Notes: generated by a model from the letters alone, not told the origin. A DNA stretch of 20,081 nt from CAYYNP01 sp964472545 (GCA_964472545.1 CAYYNP010000186.1:1-20081), one strand, 5' to 3'. Positions 7,111-14,779 are shown, counted from the stretch's first letter. A program made the numbers and translations.

Positions 7111-9135
7111 CTATTGGCCCGGGGCCGTCTTCACGTACAGCGGCAGGAAGCGGTAGTAGACTTCCAGGCAGAGGGTGGCCAACGCCGTGCTGTAGACGCG
7201 GCCGCCGTAGCCGCCCCAGACGGTGTCGGGGTCCCAGGAGCCGGCCAACGGACCGGTGGTTTGCTGCGAGGCCGGCAGGGTCTTTTGCAGGGCCTCGTTC
7301 CAGCGCTCCCAGTGGGTGCCCTGCAACTGATACATGCCCAGCGTGCCGTAGTACCAGTAGTAGAGATTCGTGCGGCTTTGGCCGGGCAACTCGGCCAGCA
7401 GATAATCGCCGGCCTCGTTGCTGGCCGGGTTGTCGCGCGGCATGCCGAGGAACTGCCAGCAGACCAACGCCTCGGCGGTCATCGGCCGGGTGATCTGCTC
7501 CTTGGGCCGATACGAAGCCAAGCCGCCATGCTCGCCGGCGGCGACCGTGCGGAGATAGCGGATCAGGCCGTTGCGCGTGCGGACCGGCATGGAGATGCCG
7601 GCCAAATCGGCACTCTTCAGCGCCATCAATTGCCATCCGCACTGGCTGGTGTCGCCGGGCTCGCCGGCCCGATAGCGCCAACCTCCGCCGTCGGGATCTT
7701 GCGCGGCGATCGTGTAGCTCACGGCGCGGCGGACCGCCGGCAGCAGACGGTCGTCCTTGGTCATAGCGTAGCCCTCGCTCAAGGCGAGGGTGGCCATCGA
7801 GTGGCAGTACATCTTGGCGAACTGGCTTGCCCGGCCGGCCAGGTTGCCGTCGGCGGCCTGCGATCGCAGCAGGTATTGCAGGCCGAATTGCACGTTCTCG
7901 CGATACTCGCCTTCGAGGTGCGTGTTGCCGGCGGCCAGGAACGCCAGCAAGGCCAAGGCGCTCACGCCCGTGTCGGCTTCCAGGCCGGCCCCTTGACGGT
8001 CGCGTTGGCCGATCTTCTGCTCCTTGCCGCTGCCGTGTTGGCTGGCGTCCCAGCTTCCGTCGGGCCTCTGGTTCTCGGCCAGCCATTTCAGTGCGGCTTC
8101 GACGGCCGCCTCGCTCTCCGGCGTGGCCCCTTGTTGCATCGCCACGCGCGTTCGGTCCGGCGCCGTCCGCAGCTTGTAGATCTCCGGCGGCTCGCTCGGT
8201 GCGGGGTTCTCCGCCGGCGGGCTGGCGGGCGTGCCCGGCGTGGCGTCGCCGGAAGGCCGCACGCTAATCGTGGAACCTTCGCCAACAAAACGCGGGATGT
8301 GTACCGGAAACGCCGACAGCGGCGATGCGTCGGCGTCGTTGCGCTGAGCCCAGGGGTCGTCCGGTTCTCGCATGCTGCCGATGTCGGCCATCGGCAACGG
8401 CGGCAGGGCCGGTTGCGTCAGGGCGTTGTCAACGTCGGCCTCGGAACCGGGCGGCCGGATCGGCGGCGCAAACGGCTCGGCGGGTAGCGGGGGCAACTCG
8501 GGCGCCGGCGGCTCGGGCAGCGGCAACGGCGGCGGTTGGCGATGCTTTGGCGGCTCGGTGTCGATCGCTTCCGGTTCGGTCTTGCCCGGCGTGAGCGGTG
8601 GCGGAGGTTCCTCGATCTTGGCCGGCTCGGGGTCCGGGCGCTCGACGTCGTTCATCGCCAGGTCGCTCAGCAGCGGCGCGTTGGGCAGGTCGCCCGGCCG
8701 CTCGCTTTCCGGGCGCTGCAAATCGCTCGGTGGTTCCGGCTCGGGCCGCTGCGGGTCGTCGGGCTCGGGCAGGGAGACCTGCTCGTGCAGTAGCCGTTCC
8801 CAAGGCCGCTCGTCCAACGCGGCAGGCTCCGCCACGGCCGGGTCCGGCGCGAACCCGTCGTCGAACGAAACGCGGATGATCTGCTCCGGCTCCTCATCTT
8901 CGGAGCCGGGATGCGCGTAGACCAGCTTCACCGTGGTGGCGTAGCCGACCAACAACAGATGGGCCAACAGCGAAAGGACCACGCACTTCTGCAACGGCTT
9001 GCTCTGGCCCCAGCGCGTAAACAGCAGCACGATGAAGGTGAGCGTGAAGACGGCCAATCCGGCCCAGAGCGCGATCACGACCCAGTTCAGACCGGTCAGC
9101 GCCGCCCACGCACGATCGAGTTGGAAGTTACCCAT
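7111..9135 (-). CDS. TonB-like two-span membrane protein with C-terminal squalene-cyclase-type toroid domain
   Basis: This 674-residue protein has spans at about 15-39 and 51-73, joined by a short basic loop, so the rest lies in the periplasm. Span 2 contains S55-L-L-A-H59, the Ser-x3-His pattern of the TonB anchor (Ser16/His20 in E. coli), which contacts ExbB/ExbD. Residues 75-330 form a Pro/Glu-rich linker like TonB's. Residues about 340-670 form an alpha/alpha-toroid of the prenyltransferase/squalene-oxidase repeat type, with AVEAALKWLAENQRPDGSWD (345-363), PDGGGWRY (481-488) and a C-terminal WDPDTVWGGYGG segment (634-645). No DxDD cyclase motif is visible, so terpene cyclisation is unlikely. 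The start lies 9 bases after the ExbD stop, with GGAG at 9148-9151 inside the exbD end. The TonB-like role is inferred; the toroid assignment is strong. Confidence 0.9.
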   Translation of the reverse strand: MGNFQLDRAWAALTGLNWVVIALWAGLAVFTLTFIVLLFTRWGQSKPLQKCVVLSLLAHLLLVGYATTVKLVYAHPGSEDEEPEQIIRVSFDDGFAPDPAVAEPAALDERPWERLLHEQVSLPEPDDPQRPEPEPPSDLQRPESERPGDLPNAPLLSDLAMNDVERPDPEPAKIEEPPPPLTPGKTEPEAIDTEPPKHRQPPPLPLPEPPAPELPPLPAEPFAPPIRPPGSEADVDNALTQPALPPLPMADIGSMREPDDPWAQRNDADASPLSAFPVHIPRFVGEGSTISVRPSGDATPGTPASPPAENPAPSEPPEIYKLRTAPDRTRVAMQQGATPESEAAVEAALKWLAENQRPDGSWDASQHGSGKEQKIGQRDRQGAGLEADTGVSALALLAFLAAGNTHLEGEYRENVQFGLQYLLRSQAADGNLAGRASQFAKMYCHSMATLALSEGYAMTKDDRLLPAVRRAVSYTIAAQDPDGGGWRYRAGEPGDTSQCGWQLMALKSADLAGISMPVRTRNGLIRYLRTVAAGEHGGLASYRPKEQITRPMTAEALVCWQFLGMPRDNPASNEAGDYLLAELPGQSRTNLYYWYYGTLGMYQLQGTHWERWNEALQKTLPASQQTTGPLAGSWDPDTVWGGYGGRVYSTALATLCLEVYYRFLPLYVKTAPGQ

Positions 9136-9144
9136 CGGCTGGCT

Positions 9145-9558
9145 CTACTCCGGCAACGGTTTGACCGGCAGGGCCAGGTCGCGGATGCCGGCCTGGCGGC
9201 AGGCATTGAGCACGTCGGCTACGTTTTGGTATTCACCCTTGCGGTCGCCGCGGACCAACACGCCGAGATCTTCGTATTCGGCCCGGGCGGCGGTCAGTTG
9301 CTCGGTGAGTTGTTCGAGCGTGACCGGCGCGTTGTCCAACACGATGGTGCCGTCGCGATAGACGTAGACGCTCTTGCGTTCCGGCCCGGCGCTGAGGGCT
9401 CCGCGGTCGGCGACTTCGGGCACCTCCAACTCGATCCGCCGCTCCAGTTCGGTGAACTTCGTGCCCACCATGAAGAAGATGATCAACAGGAAGACGATGT
9501 CGATCAGCGGCGTCAGGTTCAGCGTGGGCTGTTCGTCAAGATGGGTCTTTAGTGGCAT
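9145..9558 (-). CDS. ExbD/TolR-family biopolymer transport protein
   Basis: This 137-residue protein has the usual family length and layout: a short cytoplasmic N-terminus, one span (about 16-32, TPLIDIVFLLIIFFMVGT) and a periplasmic beta/alpha domain to the end. Asp20 in LIDIVFLL matches the proton-carrying Asp of ExbD (Asp25 in E. coli). With the ExbB-type protein it should form the proton-driven motor that energises a TonB-like partner. The gene follows the ExbB-type gene after a 116-base spacer containing direct repeats, and precedes the TonB-like toroid gene by 9 bases. No Shine-Dalgarno is obvious before the ATG. The sequence alone does not separate ExbD from TolR, but the TonB-like neighbour and absence of tolA/tolB/pal favour the ExbD side. 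Confidence 0.95.
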   Translation of the reverse strand: MPLKTHLDEQPTLNLTPLIDIVFLLIIFFMVGTKFTELERRIELEVPEVADRGALSAGPERKSVYVYRDGTIVLDNAPVTLEQLTEQLTAARAEYEDLGVLVRGDRKGEYQNVADVLNACRQAGIRDLALPVKPLPE

Positions 9559-9593
9559 GGTGGATGCGGCGGGTTGGCGAAACGCCGCCGTAC

Positions 9594-9645
9594 CGGCGGC
9601 GGCTAAACGGTCGTGGCATCGCCGTGTCGGCGGCGGCTAAACGGT
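9594..9645. repeat. 34-base-period direct repeat in the ExbB-ExbD spacer
   Basis: cggcggcggctaaacggt occurs at 9594-9611 and again at 9628-9645, a period of 34 bases, with partly similar sequence between. The complement contains tttagccgcc, which also occurs at 6785-6794 inside the large inverted repeat. It separates two genes that are usually closely coupled. It may be a dispersed planctomycete repeat; no gene fits here. Confidence 0.55.
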
Positions 9646-9674
9646 TCGTGCTGGGAACGACTCCTCGAAGGCTC

Positions 9675-10565
9675 CTAGGCGGCCGACTCGCGGCGGCGTG
9701 TATGGGCCTTGCCCTTCGGTCCTTTTGCGGTTTGCGACGCCTGCGACGCGGTAAACTGCCGTTCCTTGAGCCCCTCGGCCGAGATCGCATCGACGACCTC
9801 CTGTCCCATGGCGTCGATATTGACGATCAGCTTGTCGACCCGGCTGACGAAGAACAGATAGCAGATCAAGGCGGGAATGGCCACACTCAGCCCGGCGGCC
9901 GTGGTCAACAGTGCCTGGCTGATGCCGGCGGCCAGCAACTCGGGGCGCCCCAGAGCGTCGGCGGTGGCGATGTTGTTGAACGCGCGGATCATTCCCACCA
10001 CGGTCCCCAATAGCCCCAGCAGCGGAGTCACGGTGGCCACGCCGTTGATCACCCGCAGGTATTTCCGCAGCCCGTTGGTCGCCCGTTCGCCGCTGTCGAT
10101 CACCGCCTGTTCCACTTCCACCGCCGGCCGTCCCCACTTGCGCACCGCCCCGGCAAAGACCTTGGCCACGGGGCTGCCGTTGTCGTCGCAGAGTTCCAGC
10201 GCCCGGGCGCGGTCGAGTTCGCCCTCGCCGAGTTGCTTGAGGAACCGCTTGGTAAACGCCCGCGGCGTGACGCGGCTGGCGCGCAGGCTGAGCGTCCGCT
10301 CGAGCACGAACATGACCAGGATGAACGAGGCGATCACGATCGGGATCATCAGCGGCCCACCGCTTTGGATGATCCCCCACATATCCTGGGTGGGGATGGG
10401 GTTCTCCTCGGCCACCGGCCGGCCCTTGGCCGCATCGGACGCCGCCGATTCGGCCCCACCGCCGCTCGTGTCTTCGGCGACGGCGATCCCGCCTGTGCTC
10501 AGCATGATTGCGGCGGCCAACGCAGATACGGCAGCCAAACCCACAAACCCTATCGTTCTACTCAT
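9675..10565 (-). CDS. MotA/TolQ/ExbB-family proton channel protein with signal peptide
   Basis: This 296-residue protein is longer than E. coli ExbB because of an N-terminal signal-like segment (5-28) and a Gly/Ala/Glu-rich periplasmic stretch (31-60). Three family spans follow: about 70-88, 173-194 and 219-240. The TPLLGLLGTVVGMIRAF segment (180-196) is the hallmark of the family and lines the channel with ExbD's Asp. A long cytoplasmic loop (about 90-170) and basic C-terminal tail (281-296) agree with family topology. The start at 10565 is chosen because GGAG lies 8 bases upstream and because it gives the signal segment; a longer frame would run back into the TPR gene. The leader carries an 8-base-pair hairpin. 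It is probably co-transcribed with the TPR gene. Confidence 0.93.
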   Translation of the reverse strand: MSRTIGFVGLAAVSALAAAIMLSTGGIAVAEDTSGGGAESAASDAAKGRPVAEENPIPTQDMWGIIQSGGPLMIPIVIASFILVMFVLERTLSLRASRVTPRAFTKRFLKQLGEGELDRARALELCDDNGSPVAKVFAGAVRKWGRPAVEVEQAVIDSGERATNGLRKYLRVINGVATVTPLLGLLGTVVGMIRAFNNIATADALGRPELLAAGISQALLTTAAGLSVAIPALICYLFFVSRVDKLIVNIDAMGQEVVDAISAEGLKERQFTASQASQTAKGPKGKAHTRRRESAA

Positions 10566-10573
10566 CTTTATCG

Positions 10574-10577
10574 CTCC
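10574..10577 (-). promoter_or_regulatory. Shine-Dalgarno that fixes the ExbB-family start
   Basis: The minus strand reads GGAG here, 8 bases before the ATG at 10565. A possible ATG at 10586 lies upstream of this site and has no comparable motif, so 10565 is preferred. Confidence 0.7.
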
Positions 10578-10584
10578 AAACATA

Positions 10585-10605
10585 GGAATCCGCACATCGG
10601 ATTCC
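10585..10605 (-). other. Leader hairpin between TPR and ExbB-family genes
   Basis: A perfect 8-base stem (ggaatccg 10585-10592 with cggattcc 10598-10605, 5-base loop) lies in the 73-base gap between the TPR stop (10639) and the ExbB-type start (10565). It could process or stabilise the shared transcript, or be a REP-like repeat. No T-tract follows it. Confidence 0.55.
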
Positions 10606-10638
10606 CTTACTATTTTCGTACCGGGCGAGCGTGCGGGG

Positions 10639-13600
10639 TTAGTCAATCCGTCCAGCCGCACCGCTCCTTTGGGTGGTGGGTTTTCGCAGACGCTGCTGGG
10701 CTTCGGCAGCGAACCGCGTCTTGGGATGTCGGTCGACGACTTGCGTGTAGAGCTTGTCGGCCTCATCGGGTTGCCCTAGCAGATCGCGGCACTTGCCGGC
10801 CTGAAGCAACGCGGCCGCCTGCCACGTCGGGTAGCCGTAAAGACTCTCTACTCGGTGATACTCTCGCAGTGCCTCGGCGTACTGCCGTTGGTGGAAATAC
10901 GTTTCGCCGATCATCCACCGGGCCATCGCCGCGGTCTCGGTTTCCCTACCGGCCGGCGAACGGATCACTTTCTCGAACGCCTCGCGGGCGACGGTGAACT
11001 CCGCCCGACGGACGAGGCAGCGGCCCAGCAAATAATCGGCTTCGTACTGTTGGGCGAAGTCGGGGAAGTCGGCTTCGATGGCGGCCGCCGCCGTTTGGGC
11101 CTCGTCGTATTGCTTACTGCGCCAAAGCAACTGGGCACGCCGCAGGGGGATCATCGCCAGCCAGATTTCGCGGCGGTCTTTGGCCTGCGCGGCGAGTTGA
11201 TCGAAACGCTCGGCGGCCGTGGCATGGTCGTCGCGTCGGAAGGCGGCCTCGGCAACCCAGTACTCGGCGACCAGGCGGCTGGGGCTCTCGGGGAACTGCT
11301 TGGCAAACGTAGCGTAGACGTCCTCCACGCGCGGCCACGCCTCTTCCACCACGGCAATCTGGCCGGAGAGAAACAAGGCGTGTTCGGCCAGCCGGGCCGT
11401 GGACTCGTCGGCCGTGGCGGCCGAGGTCAGCCCGACGACCTCGGCGGTCAGCTTGCCGGCCAATGCGTAGTCCTTTGCCGCGTACGCGCGTTGTGCCAGA
11501 CGGAAGGTGGCGTCGGCGCGGTAGGTGCTGCAGGGGTGTTCGCTGCGGAGGCGTTCGAGCAACTTGCTCGACTCGGCCGTTTGCCCCAATTCCTCCAGTG
11601 ACCAGGCCCATTGGTAGAGCACGGCGTCGAGATCGGGCAATCGCGGATGCTCGTCGGCAACCCGTTGATAGAACGCCACCGCTTCGCCGTCGCGTCCGAG
11701 CCGGTCGTTCAGTCGGGCGGCGGCCAACAGGGCCTCGGCGTGGCGCTCGGTTTGGGCGCAGCGCTTGTCGACCAGATCGTACATCGCCAATGCGGCGTCC
11801 GGCTGTTGCAGTTGTTCGAGGATGCGTCCGCGAACCATGGCCGCTTCGGCCGCCGTCGCCGGCGGAGGATTCCGCTTCAGCAACCTATCGAATGTGGCGG
11901 CGGCGGCTTCCAGGTCGCCGGCTGCCCGCTGGGCCCAGCCCAAGCCGCAAAGCCCTCGTTGCTTGTGTTCGGGTGAATGACCGTCGGTCGCCATACGGCC
12001 AAACAACTCGCCGGCCCACTGCGACTCACCCGTTTGGTAGGCGGCCTCGGCAAGCTGCTCGGTGACGTCGGCCAGCAGCCGATGCCGCGGGTGCCGGGCG
12101 AGCAAGTCGAGATACTGCTGCTTGGCCTTTTCGAGTTGCCCAATCCGCAAATAGCAGATCGCCAGGCGTCCGCGCGTGTTGACGTCCGGATCGGCACCGG
12201 GCGACGTTGCCAGGTAGGCTTCGAGCGGGCCAATCGCTTCGGCGTATCGCCGCATGGAGAACAGCAGCGAGCCGTGGGTGAAGTCGGCGTCGGCCTTCAG
12301 GCGTCCTTTGGCGTGGGCGAGCACCGGCTTCAGCGCCGTCAGCGCGTCCGGGTAGCGCTCCATCGCGCCGAAGGCTTGAGCCAGCAGGTAGCGATCGATC
12401 AGGTTCGAGCCGCGTGCAACTCCGTTGGCCGCGGCCGATCTGAGCAGTTTGACCGCGTCGTCGTATTGGCCCCGTTTGAGCAGCGACTGGGCCCGCATCC
12501 GGCGGACGTCGCCGGCCAGTTGCGGTCGGCTGAGGCGTTCGGCCGAGAAACGCTCGGCAAACGTTGTCGCCTGGCGGTCGAGCGTGCGATGGTCGTCGGC
12601 CTGAAGGGCCGCACGGACTTTGCCGTGCATGGCCAAGGCCAGCCGTGGATCGCCCTCTTCAGCCGCGTCGATTACTCGATCGTACTGGGCGTAGGCTGCC
12701 GACGTTTGCCCCAGGTTGCGTAGGGAATCGGCGGCTTCAAGCCGGATGTCGAGAATCAACTCGTGATCGGGCGCGGCCTCTGCGGCGGCCTGAAGCGTCT
12801 TGGCCGCGGCGGCGAAGTCTCGCTGCATCACCTGCACGCGCCCCAGCCAGTATTGCGCACGCACGCCGACCATCGGATCGGAGACCAGACTCTCGAAGAC
12901 CGGCCCGGCCACGTCCACGCGTCCCGATTTCACCAGAGCCTTGCCGCGCCCCAGCCGGGCATTGCTGCGCCAGGGGCTGGTGGCCAGTTCGGCCTCGAAA
13001 TGGGCGAACGTCTCGACCGCCTCGGCGTGTTGGCCGCGGGCGAGTTGCAGGGCCCCAAGGTGGAAGCGGGCGTCGTCGGCCCAGCGGGAGTCGGGCTTCT
13101 TGGCGGCGGCGCGATAGTGCGTTTCCGCTTCGGCGGTGCGGTCTAGCCGCTCCAGCGACCGGGCGAGCATGAAGCGGCAATCCTCGGCCATTGCTCCGTC
13201 GGGGAAGTCGCTGACTCCGTTGCGGAAGTGTTCCACGGCGGCCGCCGCTTCCCCGCGGCGCATGGCGATATCGCCCAAGTAGGCCCGCGCATACGTGTTC
13301 AGCGGGTCGGTGGGGTAGTCGGCCAGGAACCGGTCCAACTCGCCTTTGGCCCGGCCGTATTCTCCAGCCAGGTATTCCGCCTCGCCGCAGCGAAACCGCG
13401 CCTGGCGTGCCAGCGGCCCGTCGCCGCGGCGGTCGAGATATTCTCGGAAGCGGGCGGCCGCGCGATCGAAGTCCTGGGCGTAAAGCAATGCCTCGGCCAG
13501 GAAGAAGACCGACTGGTGGGCTCGGGCGTGGTCGGGATGACGCCCGATGAAGGTGGTGAATTCGTCGACCGCCAGATCCCAGCGGCGGTGCTGGTAGTGT

Positions 13601-13698
13601 GCGGCGGCAGAAGTAAACAGGTCGTCGGCTTCGTCGGCATGCGCCGGCAGCGCGGCAGAAACCGTCTGGCAGAGCAGCAGTACGCATAGCAATCGCAT
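10639..13698 (-). CDS. Exported protein made almost wholly of tetratricopeptide repeats
   Basis: This 1019-residue protein has a signal peptide (MRLLCVLLLCQTVSAALPAHA) followed by TPR helix pairs along its whole length. Repeats such as AEALLYAQDFDRAAARFREYL, AEYLAGEYGRAKGELDRFL and GETYFHQRQYAEALREYHRV each run to about 34-37 residues, some 20 or more in all, of the tol-pal YbgF / BamD type. It should be a periplasmic scaffold for protein-protein contacts. It heads the ExbB-ExbD-TonB-like cluster, much as YbgF (CpoB) accompanies Tol-Pal, so it may link the motor to envelope partners; this is inference. The start at 13698 gives a standard short signal peptide. An in-frame ATG at 13746 would add 16 residues with a longer basic n-region and cannot be excluded, as neither has a convincing Shine-Dalgarno. 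Confidence 0.92.
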   Translation of the reverse strand: MRLLCVLLLCQTVSAALPAHADEADDLFTSAAAHYQHRRWDLAVDEFTTFIGRHPDHARAHQSVFFLAEALLYAQDFDRAAARFREYLDRRGDGPLARQARFRCGEAEYLAGEYGRAKGELDRFLADYPTDPLNTYARAYLGDIAMRRGEAAAAVEHFRNGVSDFPDGAMAEDCRFMLARSLERLDRTAEAETHYRAAAKKPDSRWADDARFHLGALQLARGQHAEAVETFAHFEAELATSPWRSNARLGRGKALVKSGRVDVAGPVFESLVSDPMVGVRAQYWLGRVQVMQRDFAAAAKTLQAAAEAAPDHELILDIRLEAADSLRNLGQTSAAYAQYDRVIDAAEEGDPRLALAMHGKVRAALQADDHRTLDRQATTFAERFSAERLSRPQLAGDVRRMRAQSLLKRGQYDDAVKLLRSAAANGVARGSNLIDRYLLAQAFGAMERYPDALTALKPVLAHAKGRLKADADFTHGSLLFSMRRYAEAIGPLEAYLATSPGADPDVNTRGRLAICYLRIGQLEKAKQQYLDLLARHPRHRLLADVTEQLAEAAYQTGESQWAGELFGRMATDGHSPEHKQRGLCGLGWAQRAAGDLEAAAATFDRLLKRNPPPATAAEAAMVRGRILEQLQQPDAALAMYDLVDKRCAQTERHAEALLAAARLNDRLGRDGEAVAFYQRVADEHPRLPDLDAVLYQWAWSLEELGQTAESSKLLERLRSEHPCSTYRADATFRLAQRAYAAKDYALAGKLTAEVVGLTSAATADESTARLAEHALFLSGQIAVVEEAWPRVEDVYATFAKQFPESPSRLVAEYWVAEAAFRRDDHATAAERFDQLAAQAKDRREIWLAMIPLRRAQLLWRSKQYDEAQTAAAAIEADFPDFAQQYEADYLLGRCLVRRAEFTVAREAFEKVIRSPAGRETETAAMARWMIGETYFHQRQYAEALREYHRVESLYGYPTWQAAALLQAGKCRDLLGQPDEADKLYTQVVDRHPKTRFAAEAQQRLRKPTTQRSGAAGRID

Positions 13699-13815
13699 CG
13701 GGATCGCGGAGGGCCAACGAGTCGTCGAACAGCCAAGTCGCCACATGACAACACTCTAAGTCGCGTCGGTTGGTTGGAAACTGCTACGCAGGTCGCGGCG
13801 GATTGGTGCGGCCAC

Positions 13816-13875
13816 GGTCGACAGGAATCCGGTCGACAGGAATCCAGTCGACAGGAATCCAGTCAACAGAGAAAC
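13816..13875. repeat. 15-base tandem repeat, three clean units plus one decayed
   Basis: Units start at 13816, 13831 and 13846 (consensus rgtcgacaggaatcc, with only the first base varying). A fourth, at 13861-13875, matches at about 10 of 15 positions and runs into the terminator stem. It lies between the lipoprotein gene and the TPR gene, about 120 bases upstream of the TPR start. Each unit contains gtcgac, a 6-base palindrome. Confidence 0.8.
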
Positions 13876-13914
13876 CCCGATGGCGGCGGTGCGGCCGCGG
13901 CCATTGGGGTTTCT
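13870..13914 (-). terminator. Strong stem-loop after the His-rich lipoprotein gene
   Basis: A 15-base stem with a single G-T wobble pairs 13870-13884 with 13900-13914 around a 15-base GC-rich loop. It starts 55 bases past the stop of the minus-strand gene ending at 13969. The side that follows in minus-strand reading is pyrimidine-rich (ggggtttctctg) but lacks a long T-run. It probably separates this gene from the TPR cluster. Confidence 0.65.
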
Positions 13915-13968
13915 CGTCTGTCGGTGTTACAGAACCGCGACCAAGCGGCCGTCGACCGTCACGGCGGG

Positions 13969-14538
13969 CTATTGAGGCCCCACGCCGGTGTCGACGTTGC
14001 CGACCATGTGCCAGTGGCAGTGGTCGATGTAGATCACCTCCTGGGAATCCTCATCGGTCTTGGTGTACGGAATCGGCCAACCCACGCGAGTCGTCTCGCT
14101 GTAGTAGACGGTGCATTTGTAGTGGGAGTGGTGGAGCTGCGCCGGGCCAATCAGCGGCACGAATCGCGGCGGATCGACATAGTCGCCGATCGGCTCTTTG
14201 ACGATCTTCACGTTGTTGCGCTGAACCTCGTGCCCGAAGGGCAGCCCGCCCTCGACCGGATGGGCCTTCTCCAACGCCCGCATCACTTCGTCGTCCGAGG
14301 GGGCGTCGGCCTCCATGGCCGCTCCGCCGGCGGTCAGCGGCGGCAACACCGGGACGCGCCCGTAGCGTTCATCTTCCCAGGCTTTGTCTTCCAGTGCGTC
14401 CTGGAAGTAGGGCGAGACCGGGACCGGGTAGCCCAGCAATCCCAGGTTCGGGCCAAATGCCGTCTGGCAGCCGGTGGCCGACACCAGCGTCACAAGCGCC
14501 AAGGCACAGATCGTGGCGGAAGCGGTTCTTCTGAACAT
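13969..14538 (-). CDS. Conserved-hypothetical lipoprotein with His/Cys clusters
   Basis: I do not recognise a named family. This 189-residue protein has a lipoprotein signal, MFRRTASATICALALVTLVS, followed by ATGC with Cys24 as the lipidated residue. The mature part has no further membrane span. The C-terminal half has two dense His groups, HHSH at 136-139 and DHCHWH at 172-177, with Cys142 and Cys174 nearby, spaced as in a possible metal site on beta strands (KCTVYYSETTRVGWPIPY between them). Residues 110-130 (KIVKEPIGDYVDPPRFVPL) look like an extended conserved segment. GAGGA lies a few bases before the ATG. A strong hairpin lies 27 bases upstream and a terminator-like stem follows. Metal binding is inference; purely structural His are also possible. 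Confidence 0.82.
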   Translation of the reverse strand: MFRRTASATICALALVTLVSATGCQTAFGPNLGLLGYPVPVSPYFQDALEDKAWEDERYGRVPVLPPLTAGGAAMEADAPSDDEVMRALEKAHPVEGGLPFGHEVQRNNVKIVKEPIGDYVDPPRFVPLIGPAQLHHSHYKCTVYYSETTRVGWPIPYTKTDEDSQEVIYIDHCHWHMVGNVDTGVGPQ

Positions 14539-14565
14539 GCTTGGTTCCTCAACTGCTCAATCCCG

Positions 14566-14599
14566 GGTGGACGGCGGGCAAAAGCGCCCGCCGTCCACC
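14566..14599 (-). terminator. Perfect 14-base-pair hairpin upstream of the lipoprotein gene
   Basis: 14566-14579 and 14586-14599 are exact inverted copies with a 6-base A-rich loop. The hairpin ends 27 bases before the lipoprotein ATG (14538), so it lies in that gene's leader if transcription starts further upstream. There is no T-tract. It may be an insulating terminator, a leader structure or a REP-type palindrome. Confidence 0.6.
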
Positions 14600-14739
14600 A
14601 AAGCCCCTGATATTCCCCTGGCAAGGGCATCCATAACCGCGGCCAGCAGCCGGCGGTTAGAAGTTGTTATCGTGTGAAACTGCGCCGGACTTGTGGGTTT
14701 TTCGGAATGTGCCGGTAATCGGGCCGGCTGCGGCGGCGC

Positions 14740-14779
14740 AAAAAAATGCGCCCCCATGCCGGGCATGGCATGGGGACGC
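14740..14779 (-). terminator. Intrinsic terminator of the BON-domain gene
   Basis: In minus-strand reading, a 13-base stem (14767-14779 with 14748-14760, one C-A mismatch, 6-base loop) is followed directly by A and then seven T (14746-14740). This is the textbook Rho-independent form. It starts about 42 bases past the stop of the gene ending at 14822. It is the best-formed terminator in the window. Confidence 0.85.

Noticed and set aside
7111..8116. True squalene or terpene cyclase activity for the toroid domain
   Set aside because: No DxDD catalytic motif is visible and the domain is tethered to a TonB-like anchor.
7018..8487. 489-residue open frame on the plus strand
   Set aside because: It is antisense to the toroid-protein gene. 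High GC lowers stop frequency, and the translation has no domain, signal or ribosome site.
10566..10766. Longer N-terminus for the ExbB-family gene
   Set aside because: It would overlap the TPR gene, and the clear Shine-Dalgarno and signal segment favour 10565.
13816..13875. CRISPR array
   Set aside because: Units are 15 bases, directly abutting, without spacers, and no cas genes are near.
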